Of a stretch of DNA of 5,090 nt, positions 1 to 5,090 are shown piece by piece. The DNA lies in NCBI GenBank assembly GCA_965365655.1, contig CBDUCN010000353.1:1-5090 (forward strand), read 5' to 3'. How positions within the stretch are numbered: position 1 is the stretch's first letter; each line of letters begins with the position of its first letter. The position numbers were made by a program, and so were the translations under genes. The DNA is from JBFHNV01 sp965365655 (GTDB lineage: Bacteria; Pseudomonadota; Gammaproteobacteria; HK1). The notes beneath the pieces are model-generated. The model had not been told where the DNA came from. It ran no database searches and saw only the letters and a program-made list of their open reading frames with translations.

Positions 1-371
1 TCGGAGATGATCTCCGCCTCGCCGAAGGGCGCGATGATCGGCGCGAAGAAGCCGGCGATGGCGTAGGTCATGATGACGAACAGGCCGAAGCTCGCCGTCA
101 GCGGCGCGGTGCGGATCGCCTTCGCGGGCTCGCGCGGGAGGACGATGGCGAGGAACTCGCGGAACGCGAACGCGGTGCCGGCGGCCAGCGCGATGACGCC
201 GGCGGCGACGGTCACGATCCACAGCGCGCTCTCGCCGCCGACGATCCCCATGATGAAGGACGCGAGGGTGAGCGAGAACAGGAGCAGGAAGGCCTCGCGC
301 TTCTGGAACTGGGCCGCGAGGCACGACGCGCCGATGAGCATCGCGTAGTAGCCGATGACGAAGTAGTTCAT
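1..371 (-). CDS. DppC/OppC-type ABC transporter permease with extra N-terminal membrane helices (partial, 3' end outside window)
   Basis: This is probably the second inner-membrane pore subunit of a dipeptide/oligopeptide/nickel-class importer. Only the first 123 codons are in the window. I see a hydrophobic helix at about residues 91-114, ending in FFAPIIAPFGEAEII. This matches the first helix and the following periplasmic A-P-I/L-I-A-P-[YF] motif of OppC-type permeases. In that family the motif usually lies within the first 50 or so residues; here it is near residue 110. The preceding 85 residues contain three more hydrophobic stretches (about 2-20, 28-46 and 50-70). Charged residues lie between the first and second (QFQKRE) and after the third (REF...PREPAKAIR). 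The ATG at 371 is preceded by GTGAGGG at 379-385 with 7-base spacing, and lies 10 bases after the upstream permease stop, so the start is well supported. The binding-protein-dependent transport domain and EAA loop would be beyond the left edge. The family call is strong; the substrate is unknown. Confidence 0.82.
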   Translation of the reverse strand, partial: MNYFVIGYYAMLIGASCLAAQFQKREAFLLLFSLTLASFIMGIVGGESALWIVTVAAGVIALAAGTAFAFREFLAIVLPREPAKAIRTAPLTASFGLFVIMTYAIAGFFAPIIAPFGEAEIIS

Positions 372-381
372 GGCGCGGCCC

Positions 382-1338
382 TCACTTCGGATGGCGCAGG
401 CGCGGGTTGGTGAGGATCGCCCCCACGTCCGCCGCCAGGTTCAGCAGGATGAAGGTCGCCGCGAAGATCAGGCAGCAGGCCTGCACCACGGGGAAGTCAC
501 GCTTCGTCACGCTGTCCACCAGCATCTGCCCGATGCCGGGATACACGAACACCACCTCGACCAGCACCACGCCGGTGATCAGGTACGCGAGGTTGAGCGC
601 GACCACGTTGATGATCGGCGCCCACGAGTTCGGCAGCGCGTGCTTGACGATCACCTTCCACGGCGGGACGCCCTTCAGGCGCGCCATCTCGATGTACGGC
701 GAGGCCAGCAGGTTGATGATGGCCGCCCGCGTCATGCGCATCATGTGCGCGACCACCACCAGCACCATCGTGAGCGCCGGCAGGAAGGTCCGGTGCAGCT
801 TGTCGGCGAAGCTCATGTCGGGCTTCAGGTTCGCGATGGCCGGGAACATGCCCGTGTTCACCGCCAGGTACAGGATGAGGACGTAGCCGAGGAAGAACTC
901 GGGCGACGAGATGGCCGTGAGCGCGGTGACGTTGGCGACCCGATCGAACACCGAGTTCCTGAACAGCGCGACCAGCACGCCCAGGATGATGGCCACCGGC
1001 ACCGCGATCACGGCGGCGTACGACGCGAGGAACAGCGTGTTGTAGAGCCGGGGCCCGATGGCTTCCGACACCGGTGTCTGGCTCACCAGCGAGGAGCCGA
1101 AATCGCCGGTCACCGCGCCCGCGAGCCACTCGAAGTAACGCACGGGCGCGGGCCGGTCGAGGCCGAGCTGCTCGCGCATCGCCTTCACGTTCTCCTCCGT
1201 CGCGCCCTGGCCCAGCACGGCCTGCGCGATGTCCCCGGGCAGCAGCTCGACCGCGCCGAAGATGATCACCGAGATCACCAGCAGCGTGACGAGTCCCAGC
1301 CCGAGCCGCTTGAGAACAATGCTCACCACATCGCCCAT
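382..1338 (-). CDS. DppB/OppB-type ABC transporter permease
   Basis: This is an inner-membrane pore subunit of a peptide/nickel-class ABC importer, expected to pair with the DppC-like subunit encoded just downstream. The 318-residue length is normal for the family. There is a first helix at about residues 11-30, then the periplasmic segment with ELLPGD (31-36), EQLGLDRP (56-63) and GDFGSS (78-83), all typical of DppB/OppB proteins. Five further helices lie at roughly 101-125, 136-160, 186-204, 240-262 and 285-306. The cytoplasmic EAA loop that contacts the ATPase is clear at 217-236 (EMARLKG...ALPN). The protein ends with NPRLRHPK, like the usual DPR(L/I)R tail. The start at 1338 has GGAGG (1345-1349) six bases upstream. 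The gene follows the solute-binding protein after a 242-base structured spacer and is probably co-transcribed with it. No substrate-specific symbol is justified. Confidence 0.95.
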   Translation of the reverse strand: MGDVVSIVLKRLGLGLVTLLVISVIIFGAVELLPGDIAQAVLGQGATEENVKAMREQLGLDRPAPVRYFEWLAGAVTGDFGSSLVSQTPVSEAIGPRLYNTLFLASYAAVIAVPVAIILGVLVALFRNSVFDRVANVTALTAISSPEFFLGYVLILYLAVNTGMFPAIANLKPDMSFADKLHRTFLPALTMVLVVVAHMMRMTRAAIINLLASPYIEMARLKGVPPWKVIVKHALPNSWAPIINVVALNLAYLITGVVLVEVVFVYPGIGQMLVDSVTKRDFPVVQACCLIFAATFILLNLAADVGAILTNPRLRHPK

Positions 1339-1376
1339 GGCTCCCCTCCCCGTTCAGATCTGTTGTTGGTATGCCA

Positions 1377-1423
1377 CCGCCGGCATCCCCCGCATAGCGC
1401 GGGACGCGGCGCCGCGCCGGCGG
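1377..1423 (-). other. Larger imperfect inverted repeat upstream of the dppB-like gene
   Basis: CCGCCGGC (1377-1384) pairs with GCCGGCGG (1416-1423), enclosing a smaller imperfect hairpin centred near 1395 (CCCCGC/GCGCGGG with one bulged base). With the two stem-loops at 1500-1524 and 1537-1553, most of the 242-base spacer can fold. The region is GC-rich, so some pairing is expected by chance. No coding sequence is supported between 1339 and 1580. Confidence 0.3.
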
Positions 1424-1499
1424 AGCTCAGCGGCTCGCGCCGGCTCGCCGGCACGCGCGCCGAGCCCACGTTCCAGGACGGCGGGCGGTGTTGCGCAGC

Positions 1500-1524
1500 G
1501 CCCTCCGTGCAGCGCACGGAGGGC
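1500..1524 (-). promoter_or_regulatory. Perfect 11-bp intergenic stem-loop between solute-binding protein and permease genes
   Basis: GCCCTCCGTGC (1500-1510) and GCACGGAGGGC (1514-1524) are exact reverse complements separated by three bases, giving a very stable hairpin about 56 bases after the binding-protein stop. No run of T follows on the minus strand (next bases are GCTGCGCAAC). In ABC-importer operons such structures between the binding protein and permease genes commonly protect the upstream mRNA from 3' exonucleases or partly terminate transcription, so that binding protein exceeds permease. That role is inferred here; the hairpin itself is directly visible. Confidence 0.6.
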
Positions 1525-1536
1525 CTCTCCTCTGAC

Positions 1537-1553
1537 GGGCGCGAGATGCGCCC
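1537..1553 (-). promoter_or_regulatory. Small GC-only stem-loop downstream of the solute-binding protein gene
   Basis: GGGCGC (1537-1542) and GCGCCC (1548-1553) form a perfect 6-bp stem with a 5-base loop, 27 bases after the binding-protein stop codon in the direction of transcription. It is the first of two stem-loops in this spacer. There is no T tract after it, so a simple intrinsic terminator is unlikely. In a GC-rich genome a stem this short may also occur by chance. Confidence 0.3.
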
Positions 1554-1580
1554 ATGACGGCAGGCACGGGGCCGGCCGCG

Positions 1581-3194
1581 TCAGCCGGCGAACCACCAGC
1601 GGCTCGCGCCGCGCGCGCCGTCGATCTGCCAGCTCGCCGCGAGGTTCGGGCCGTGCTGCACGTTCTTGCGCCGCGCGTACACGAAGTTCGTGAACATCGG
1701 GATGATGGTGCCGCCGTCGTCGCGCGCGAGCTGGCACATCTCCTTGTACATGGTGGCCCGCTTGTCCTGATCCAGCTCCGCCTTCGCGGCGCGCAGCAGC
1801 TCGTTGAAGCGCTTGTTCTGCCAGTGACTCTCGTTCCACGCCGCGTCGTCCTTGTACGCGAGGCTGAACATCACGTCCGGCGTCGGGCGCGCGCCCCACT
1901 GCACCACGCAGAACGGCTTCTTCAGCCAGACGTCGGAGTAGTAGCCGTCGTTCGGCTCGCGCACCACGTTGATGTCGATGCCGGCCTTCTTCGCCTGCTC
2001 CGCGTACAGCACGCACATGTCCACCGCGCCCGAGTACACGCTGTCTGCGACCGACAGATTGACCTTCAGGCCCTCCTTGCCGGCCTTCTTCAGCAGCGCC
2101 TTCGCCTGGCCCGGATCGTACTTGCGCTGCGGAATGTCGCCCGGGTGGTACGGCATGTTCGGCGCGACGTGGAAGTCGTTGCCCGGAATCGCGGTGCCGA
2201 ACGCGATCTTCTTGATGATCTCGTCGCGGTCGATCGCGAGCTTCAGCGCGTTGCGCACGTTCACGTCGTCGAAGGGCGCGGCATCGCAGAACATCGGCAT
2301 CGTGATGGCGGCGGCGCTGGGCACGCTGTCCACCTCGATGTTCTTGTTGCGCTTGAGCAGGCTCAGCGTCTTCAGCTCGAGCTGGGTGATCGCATCCACG
2401 TCACCGGTCACCAGCGCCGTCTGGCGGGCGTTCGGATCGTTGAGAACGGTGAAGTTGCACTTGTCGAAGTACGCGCCTTCGCCGTGCCAGCCGTCGTGGC
2501 GGACCATCTGCGTGCCGACGCCGAACTCGTGCTCGACGATCTTGTACGGGCCCGTGCCGTCGCCGGACTTCCAGTCGATGGTGCCGTCAGGGTTCGCGGG
2601 GCACATCGCGAGGTGGTAGTCGGTCATCAGCCACGGCAGGTCGGCGTTGCCGGACGCGAGCTTGATGGTGAAGGAGTGGTCGTCGTTCTTGACGATGTCC
2701 TTGACGTCCTTCAGCAGCGCCGTGGCCGCCGAGGTCGACTTCTCGCCGCGATGGTGGTTCAGCGACGCGATCGCGTCGTCGGCCGTGAACGGCTTGCCGC
2801 TGTGGAAGCTCGCGTTCTTCGCGAGGTTGAACGTCCACTCGGTCGCGTCGTCCGACGCGCTCCACGACTCGGCGATGTCCGGCCCGAGCTCGTTGGTGGG
2901 CGTGATCATCGTCAGGTAGCTGCGATACGTGTGCGCGAGCTGGATCATCGAGAAGCTGAGGTACGTGCCCGGATCGTGGGTGTCCGAGGTGTTGCCGTCG
3001 TGGGTGCCGAGACGGAAGGTGCCGCCCTTCCTCGGCGTCTGCGCGAGCACGTCGGTGCTCCACAGCGCGGACGCGGCGGAGGCCGTCATGCCCAGCGCCA
3101 CGGAGTACTGGATGAACTCGCGGCGGTCCAGCCGGCCGCGCTGGCCGTCGGCGACCATGCGCTCGATGATTTCGTTCGGGTGATTGCGCTTCAT
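1581..3194 (-). CDS. Tat-exported extracellular solute-binding protein, family 5 (peptide/nickel type)
   Basis: This is a periplasmic binding protein (SBP_bac_5 family) that should capture the importer's substrate and present it to the permeases. It is 537 residues long, normal for the family. The N terminus has a twin-arginine motif, DRREFIQ (23-29), followed by a hydrophobic stretch and a plausible signal-peptidase site after VLA (49-51), so export of the folded protein by Tat is likely. The mature protein shows family landmarks: GGTFRLG (57-63), IAESWSAS (107-114), FHSGKPFTADD (130-140), GTGPYKIVE (213-221), VRNALKLAIDRDEI (313-326) and ALLKKAGKEG (366-375). I chose the ATG at 3194 because AGGAGGAG (3201-3208) lies six bases upstream. 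An in-frame ATG at 3260 would add 22 charged residues, including the translated ribosome site, and would bury the Tat signal. Gene order places it first in the operon. The ligand could be peptides, an amine, an opine or another small solute; sequence alone does not decide. Confidence 0.95.
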   Translation of the reverse strand: MKRNHPNEIIERMVADGQRGRLDRREFIQYSVALGMTASAASALWSTDVLAQTPRKGGTFRLGTHDGNTSDTHDPGTYLSFSMIQLAHTYRSYLTMITPTNELGPDIAESWSASDDATEWTFNLAKNASFHSGKPFTADDAIASLNHHRGEKSTSAATALLKDVKDIVKNDDHSFTIKLASGNADLPWLMTDYHLAMCPANPDGTIDWKSGDGTGPYKIVEHEFGVGTQMVRHDGWHGEGAYFDKCNFTVLNDPNARQTALVTGDVDAITQLELKTLSLLKRNKNIEVDSVPSAAAITMPMFCDAAPFDDVNVRNALKLAIDRDEIIKKIAFGTAIPGNDFHVAPNMPYHPGDIPQRKYDPGQAKALLKKAGKEGLKVNLSVADSVYSGAVDMCVLYAEQAKKAGIDINVVREPNDGYYSDVWLKKPFCVVQWGARPTPDVMFSLAYKDDAAWNESHWQNKRFNELLRAAKAELDQDKRATMYKEMCQLARDDGGTIIPMFTNFVYARRKNVQHGPNLAASWQIDGARGASRWWFAG

Positions 3195-3200
3195 GAGTGA

Positions 3201-3208
3201 CTCCTCCT
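3201..3208 (-). promoter_or_regulatory. Strong Shine-Dalgarno site deciding the solute-binding protein start
   Basis: The minus strand reads AGGAGGAG six bases before the ATG at 3194. This near-consensus site argues for that start over the in-frame ATG at 3260 and suggests high expression, as expected for a periplasmic binding protein. Confidence 0.85.
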
Positions 3209-3556
3209 GGAAGGTCGGTCTTCTTTTCGGGTGCCGGGCGTCATCCGTCGGGATGCGCACGGTTCACTTCTATTTCGCTTCGAGTCACCCCGGAGCCGCA
3301 GCCCGCCGGTGAGCGGTCGAAACAGTTGCCTGTCCGCGCACGTCAGGCGCGCGTCGTCACGAGCACATGCGCTCGATCCGGTTGAGTGAAGCCGCGAAGG
3401 CCGTTGGACCCCCGCACCGTCTTGCAGGCGCAGGATCCAAGGATGCTGCGAGGCGCGGCTGCCGGCACCGGACAATCAAGCGCTGCCCCTTCCGGGCCCG
3501 CACCTCGCATTCAGCAACTTGTCCGGCCGACGTGATCCGCACACTCCTCTCTATTC

Positions 3557-3585
3557 AGCCTATTGGCCGCTCACTGACACGTCAA
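3557..3585 (-). promoter_or_regulatory. Candidate sigma70-like promoter for the ABC importer operon
   Basis: On the minus strand TTGACG (3585-3580) is followed after exactly 17 bases by TAGGCT (3562-3557). The -35 matches consensus at five of six positions. The -10 matches at three, including the important second A and final T. Initiation near 3550 would give a leader of roughly 355 bases before the binding-protein ATG at 3194, which is long. It is the best-spaced match I found on this strand, but visual matches in intergenic DNA are often false. Confidence 0.3.
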
Positions 3586-3869
3586 GCAAGGTGCACGGAC
3601 GCGGTGCGGGATCGCGTGCGTGCACGCCGCTGCTGAAATGGTGCGCGACAGGGCGCTGCGCGCGCCGTCACGGCGATTCGCGGCTCGACAGGCGCCGGCA
3701 GAACCGTGACTTCGCCGCGATCGGTCGCCGTCGCGCACGTAGGGGTCGATCACGTGTATCATCGCGAGCGCGCGACGTGACATCGTTCATCGGTTCTGCA
3801 GCCGGGCCGCTCGCGTCCACATTGCATGACAGCCTACGTTCCGTGTTTCCCCCACGAAGCCTGATGCCT

Positions 3870-3882
3870 GCGCGATCGCGTG
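3870..3882. repeat. Copy 1 of 13-base direct repeat GCGCGATCGCGTG
   Basis: This sequence, containing the perfect palindrome CGCGATCGCG (3871-3880), occurs about 55-65 bases upstream of the slyD-like start and recurs identically at 3946-3958, 76 bases further on. It could be an operator-like site, a methylation-type palindrome common in the genome, or chance. Confidence 0.4.
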
Positions 3883-3934
3883 CGGCGCGGCCCTTTGACG
3901 GTGATGCAGTGCAACGAACGGACTTGGCTTCGCG

Positions 3935-4417
3935 ATGATCGCGGAGCGCGATCGCGTGGTGCGCTTCCACTACACCTTGTGCGACGAGGGCGGAATCGCA
4001 ATCGAGTCCTCGCGCGACCGTGAGCCGGTGGCGGTGCTGCAGGGCCACGGCAACGTGCTCCCCGGCGTCGACGACGCGCTGGCCGGCCGCTCGGCGGGCG
4101 AGCGCTTCAGCGTGACGCTCGCGCCCGAGCAGGCCTACGGCGCGCGCCGCGAGGGGCGCACCGAGCGCGTTCCGCGCAAGCGCGTTCGCGGCCCGAAACG
4201 CCTGCAACCCGGCGACCCGGTCGTGATCCGCACCCTCGACGGGCCGCGCGAGGTGACCGTGATCAAGGTCGGGCGCACCGTGGTCGACGTGGACCTGAAC
4301 CATCCGCTGGCCGGCCGCACGCTGCAGTTCGACATCGAGGTGCTCGAGGTGCGCGAGGCGACGGCGGAGGAGATCGCCCACGGCCACGTGCACGGGCCCG
4401 GCGGGCACCAGCACTGA
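3935..4417 (+). CDS. slyD: SlyD-like FKBP-type peptidyl-prolyl cis-trans isomerase
   Basis: This is a cytoplasmic prolyl isomerase and chaperone of the SlyD type. It is 160 residues against 196 in E. coli, the difference being a shorter metal-binding tail. The two-part FKBP domain is visible: residues 1-69 with VLQGHGNVLPGVDDALAG (34-51) and PEQAYG (64-69), then LNHPLAGRTLQFDIEVLEVRE (121-141). Between them lies the insert-in-flap chaperone domain (about 70-120). The end, EATAEEIAHGHVHGPGGHQH, closely resembles the SlyD REATEEELAHGHVHG segment. Five histidines (149, 151, 153, 158, 160) could bind nickel or another metal, but the Cys-rich extension of E. coli SlyD is absent. The insert domain is strikingly basic (RREGRTERVPRKRVRGPKR). 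The ATG at 3935 is the only standard start after the in-frame stop at 3902 that fits the family N terminus, although no clear Shine-Dalgarno precedes it. A GTG at codon 8 or 9 is an alternative. The gene seems monocistronic and converges on the next gene. Confidence 0.93.
   Translation: MIAERDRVVRFHYTLCDEGGIAIESSRDREPVAVLQGHGNVLPGVDDALAGRSAGERFSVTLAPEQAYGARREGRTERVPRKRVRGPKRLQPGDPVVIRTLDGPREVTVIKVGRTVVDVDLNHPLAGRTLQFDIEVLEVREATAEEIAHGHVHGPGGHQH
3946..3958. repeat. Copy 2 of 13-base direct repeat GCGCGATCGCGTG
   Basis: This is identical to 3870-3882 but lies within codons 4-8 of the slyD-like gene. Its CGCGATC half (3947-3953) also pairs with GATCGCG (3937-3943), forming a 7-bp stem with a 3-base loop that includes the last base of the start codon. 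Confidence 0.4.
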
Positions 4418-4449
4418 AGACCGCGGCCGGCGCGTCCGGGCGCCGGTCT
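4418..4449. terminator. GC-rich hairpin between convergent genes, possible bidirectional terminator
   Basis: CCGGCGC (4427-4433) pairs with GCGCCGG (4440-4446) over a 6-base loop. Alternatively AGACC (4418-4422) can pair with GGTCT (4445-4449), with GGCGC/GCGCC inside. It fills most of the 36 bases between the slyD-like stop and the stop of the opposing gene, a usual place for a shared terminator. There is no proper T run on either side, so termination efficiency is uncertain. Confidence 0.45.
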
Positions 4450-4453
4450 CCCG

Positions 4454-5090
4454 TCAACACCCGAGCCGCGACAGCAGCGTCATCGCCTGCGGCGCATGGC
4501 CGCGGCCGAAGAGGTTGACGTGGTTCAGCACGTGGTAGAGCTGGTATACGGCGATACGCTCGTCGATGCCGTCGTGATCGCTGACGGCCTCCGCGTAGGC
4601 CTGCAGGCACGCCGGCGGGAAGCCGCCGAACAGCCGCATCATCGCGACGTCCGCCCAGCCGTCTCCGACGTGCACCGCCGGGTCGATCGCCGCGACGCGC
4701 CCGTCCGCGCCGGGCAGCGCGTTGCCCGCCCACAGGTCGCCGTGCAGCAGCGCCGGCTTCGGGCGCCGCGGCAGGACCCCGTCGAGGCGTGCGCACAGGG
4801 TGTCGATGCGTGCGCGCTCGCCGGCGTGCAGCAGGCCGCGGCCGCCGGCGAGCGCGGCCTGGTGCTGAAGGCGGCGCTCGACGTTGAAGCGCACCCAGTC
4901 CTCGCACCAGCCGTTGGGCTGCGGCGTGGCTCCCAGAAAGTTGTCGGATTCGAAGCCGTAGCGCGCGCCCGCATCGGCCGCGTGCAGGCGCGCGAGATCG
5001 GCGCCGAACGCACGCCAGGCCGCGGCGTCGGCGCCGCCCGGCTGAACCCACTCCATGACCAGGGCCGCGCCGTGCGCGGTCGCGGCGAGC
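4454..5090 (-). CDS. Fructosamine/ketosamine-3-kinase family protein (partial, 5' end outside window)
   Basis: This is a cytoplasmic small-molecule or protein-repair kinase of the FN3K/YniA family. It is expected to phosphorylate the sugar of glycated amines at O3, so that the Amadori-type adduct breaks down and the amine is freed. About 211 codons are present of the roughly 290 usual for the family. The open frame continues to the window edge (LAATAHGAALVMEWV), so the ATG at 5056 is internal, not the start. Numbering from that Met, conserved blocks are YGFESDNFLGATPQPNGW (33-50), the catalytic-loop HGDLWAGN (105-112) with the likely catalytic Asp107, the metal-site IDPAVHVGDGWADVAM (124-139), LFGGF (142-146), and the C-terminal YQLYHVLNHVNLFG (171-184). 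The nucleotide-binding N-lobe is off-window. Bacterial members often prefer ribulosamines or erythrulosamines over fructosamines, so the true substrate is open. It converges with the slyD-like gene, 36 bases apart. Confidence 0.93.
   Translation of the reverse strand, partial: LAATAHGAALVMEWVQPGGADAAAWRAFGADLARLHAADAGARYGFESDNFLGATPQPNGWCEDWVRFNVERRLQHQAALAGGRGLLHAGERARIDTLCARLDGVLPRRPKPALLHGDLWAGNALPGADGRVAAIDPAVHVGDGWADVAMMRLFGGFPPACLQAYAEAVSDHDGIDERIAVYQLYHVLNHVNLFGRGHAPQAMTLLSRLGC

Larger units (their letters stand above)
3195..3934. other. Divergent intergenic region without a convincing gene
   Basis: About 740 bases separate the leftward importer operon from the rightward slyD-like gene. 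Short open frames exist on both strands, but their translations are Arg/Ser/Ala-rich, show no recognisable motif, and lack convincing ribosome-binding sites. No tRNA-like cloverleaf or T-loop consensus was found. The stretch around 3540-3590 is visibly less GC-rich than the genes and holds the best promoter candidate. The region probably carries the control sequences for both flanking transcripts, and could hide a small RNA that cannot be recognised by eye. Confidence 0.6.

Noticed and set aside
370..1557. A 395-codon plus-strand open frame across the DppB-like gene
   Set aside because: It is antisense to an unmistakable permease, and its translation is an Arg/His/Asp-rich low-complexity type typical of shadow frames.
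1554..3200. A 548-codon open frame on the plus strand across the solute-binding protein gene
   Set aside because: It is the antisense shadow of a clear family 5 binding protein in GC-rich DNA. Its translation is Arg/Val/His-rich without motifs, and it ends near the true gene's start.
3195..3260. Longer version of the solute-binding protein starting at ATG 3260
   Set aside because: The extra 22 residues are charged, encode the AGGAGGAG site, and would place the Tat motif unusually deep. The 3194 start fits better.
3191..3475. Possible leftward 94-residue gene just upstream of the solute-binding protein
   Set aside because: It overlaps the strong ribosome-binding site of the binding protein and has no motif or supported start.
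3757..3762. TATCAT as a -10 element for a rightward slyD promoter
   Set aside because: No acceptable -35 lies 16-18 bases upstream and the TG is in the wrong register for an extended -10.
3895..3900. TTGACG as a -35 element for slyD
   Set aside because: The hexamer 17 bases downstream is ACGGAC, not -10-like, and would leave almost no leader.
3519..3938. Possible rightward 139-residue gene overlapping the slyD-like start by ATGA
   Set aside because: The overlap looks like translational coupling, but the frame starts with TTG without a convincing ribosome site. The product is Arg/Ser-rich with no domain, and codon third positions do not resemble the neighbouring genes.
3668..4414. A 248-codon minus-strand open frame across the slyD-like gene
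   Set aside because: It is antisense to a clear SlyD homologue and has no recognisable domain.
4454..5056. ATG at 5056 as the start of the fructosamine-kinase family gene
   Set aside because: The frame stays open to the window edge with family-like sequence (ALVMEWV). The protein would lack its nucleotide-binding lobe if it began there.

Overview
This is a high-GC window that looks like a proteobacterial chromosome, most probably a gamma- or betaproteobacterium. The grounds are the SlyD-type isomerase with a short His-rich tail, the fructosamine-kinase family gene, the Tat-exported family 5 solute-binding protein and strong Shine-Dalgarno sites. The exact lineage cannot be fixed from the sequence. 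No mobile element, CRISPR array, rRNA or tRNA gene was recognised.

The left two thirds (1-3194) is one leftward ABC-importer operon of the dipeptide/oligopeptide/nickel class. In transcription order it holds a Tat-signal periplasmic solute-binding protein (3194-1581), a structured 242-base spacer with several GC-rich stem-loops, a DppB/OppB-type permease (1338-382), and a DppC/OppC-type permease that begins 10 bases later (371) and runs off the left edge. The two ATPase genes that such importers need are not in the window and would be expected further left. The binding protein should capture a substrate in the periplasm and deliver it to the DppB/DppC-like pore. The substrate cannot be named from sequence alone. 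The DppC-like subunit is unusual because about 85 extra residues with three apparent membrane helices precede the normal first helix.

Positions 3195-3934 form a divergent intergenic region of about 740 bases with no convincing gene. It holds one plausible leftward sigma70-like promoter (3557-3585) and, close to the rightward gene, two copies of a 13-base sequence containing the palindrome CGCGATCGCG.

The right third has two convergent genes. A rightward SlyD-like FKBP-type peptidyl-prolyl isomerase (3935-4417) faces a leftward fructosamine/ketosamine-3-kinase family gene (5090-4454, 5' end cut by the window). They are separated by 36 bases that contain a GC-rich hairpin. Both have protein-maintenance roles (folding and deglycation), but nothing ties them functionally beyond proximity. 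Overall the window is ordinary core or near-core metabolism. The points most worth a second look are the permease extension and the structured non-coding stretches.
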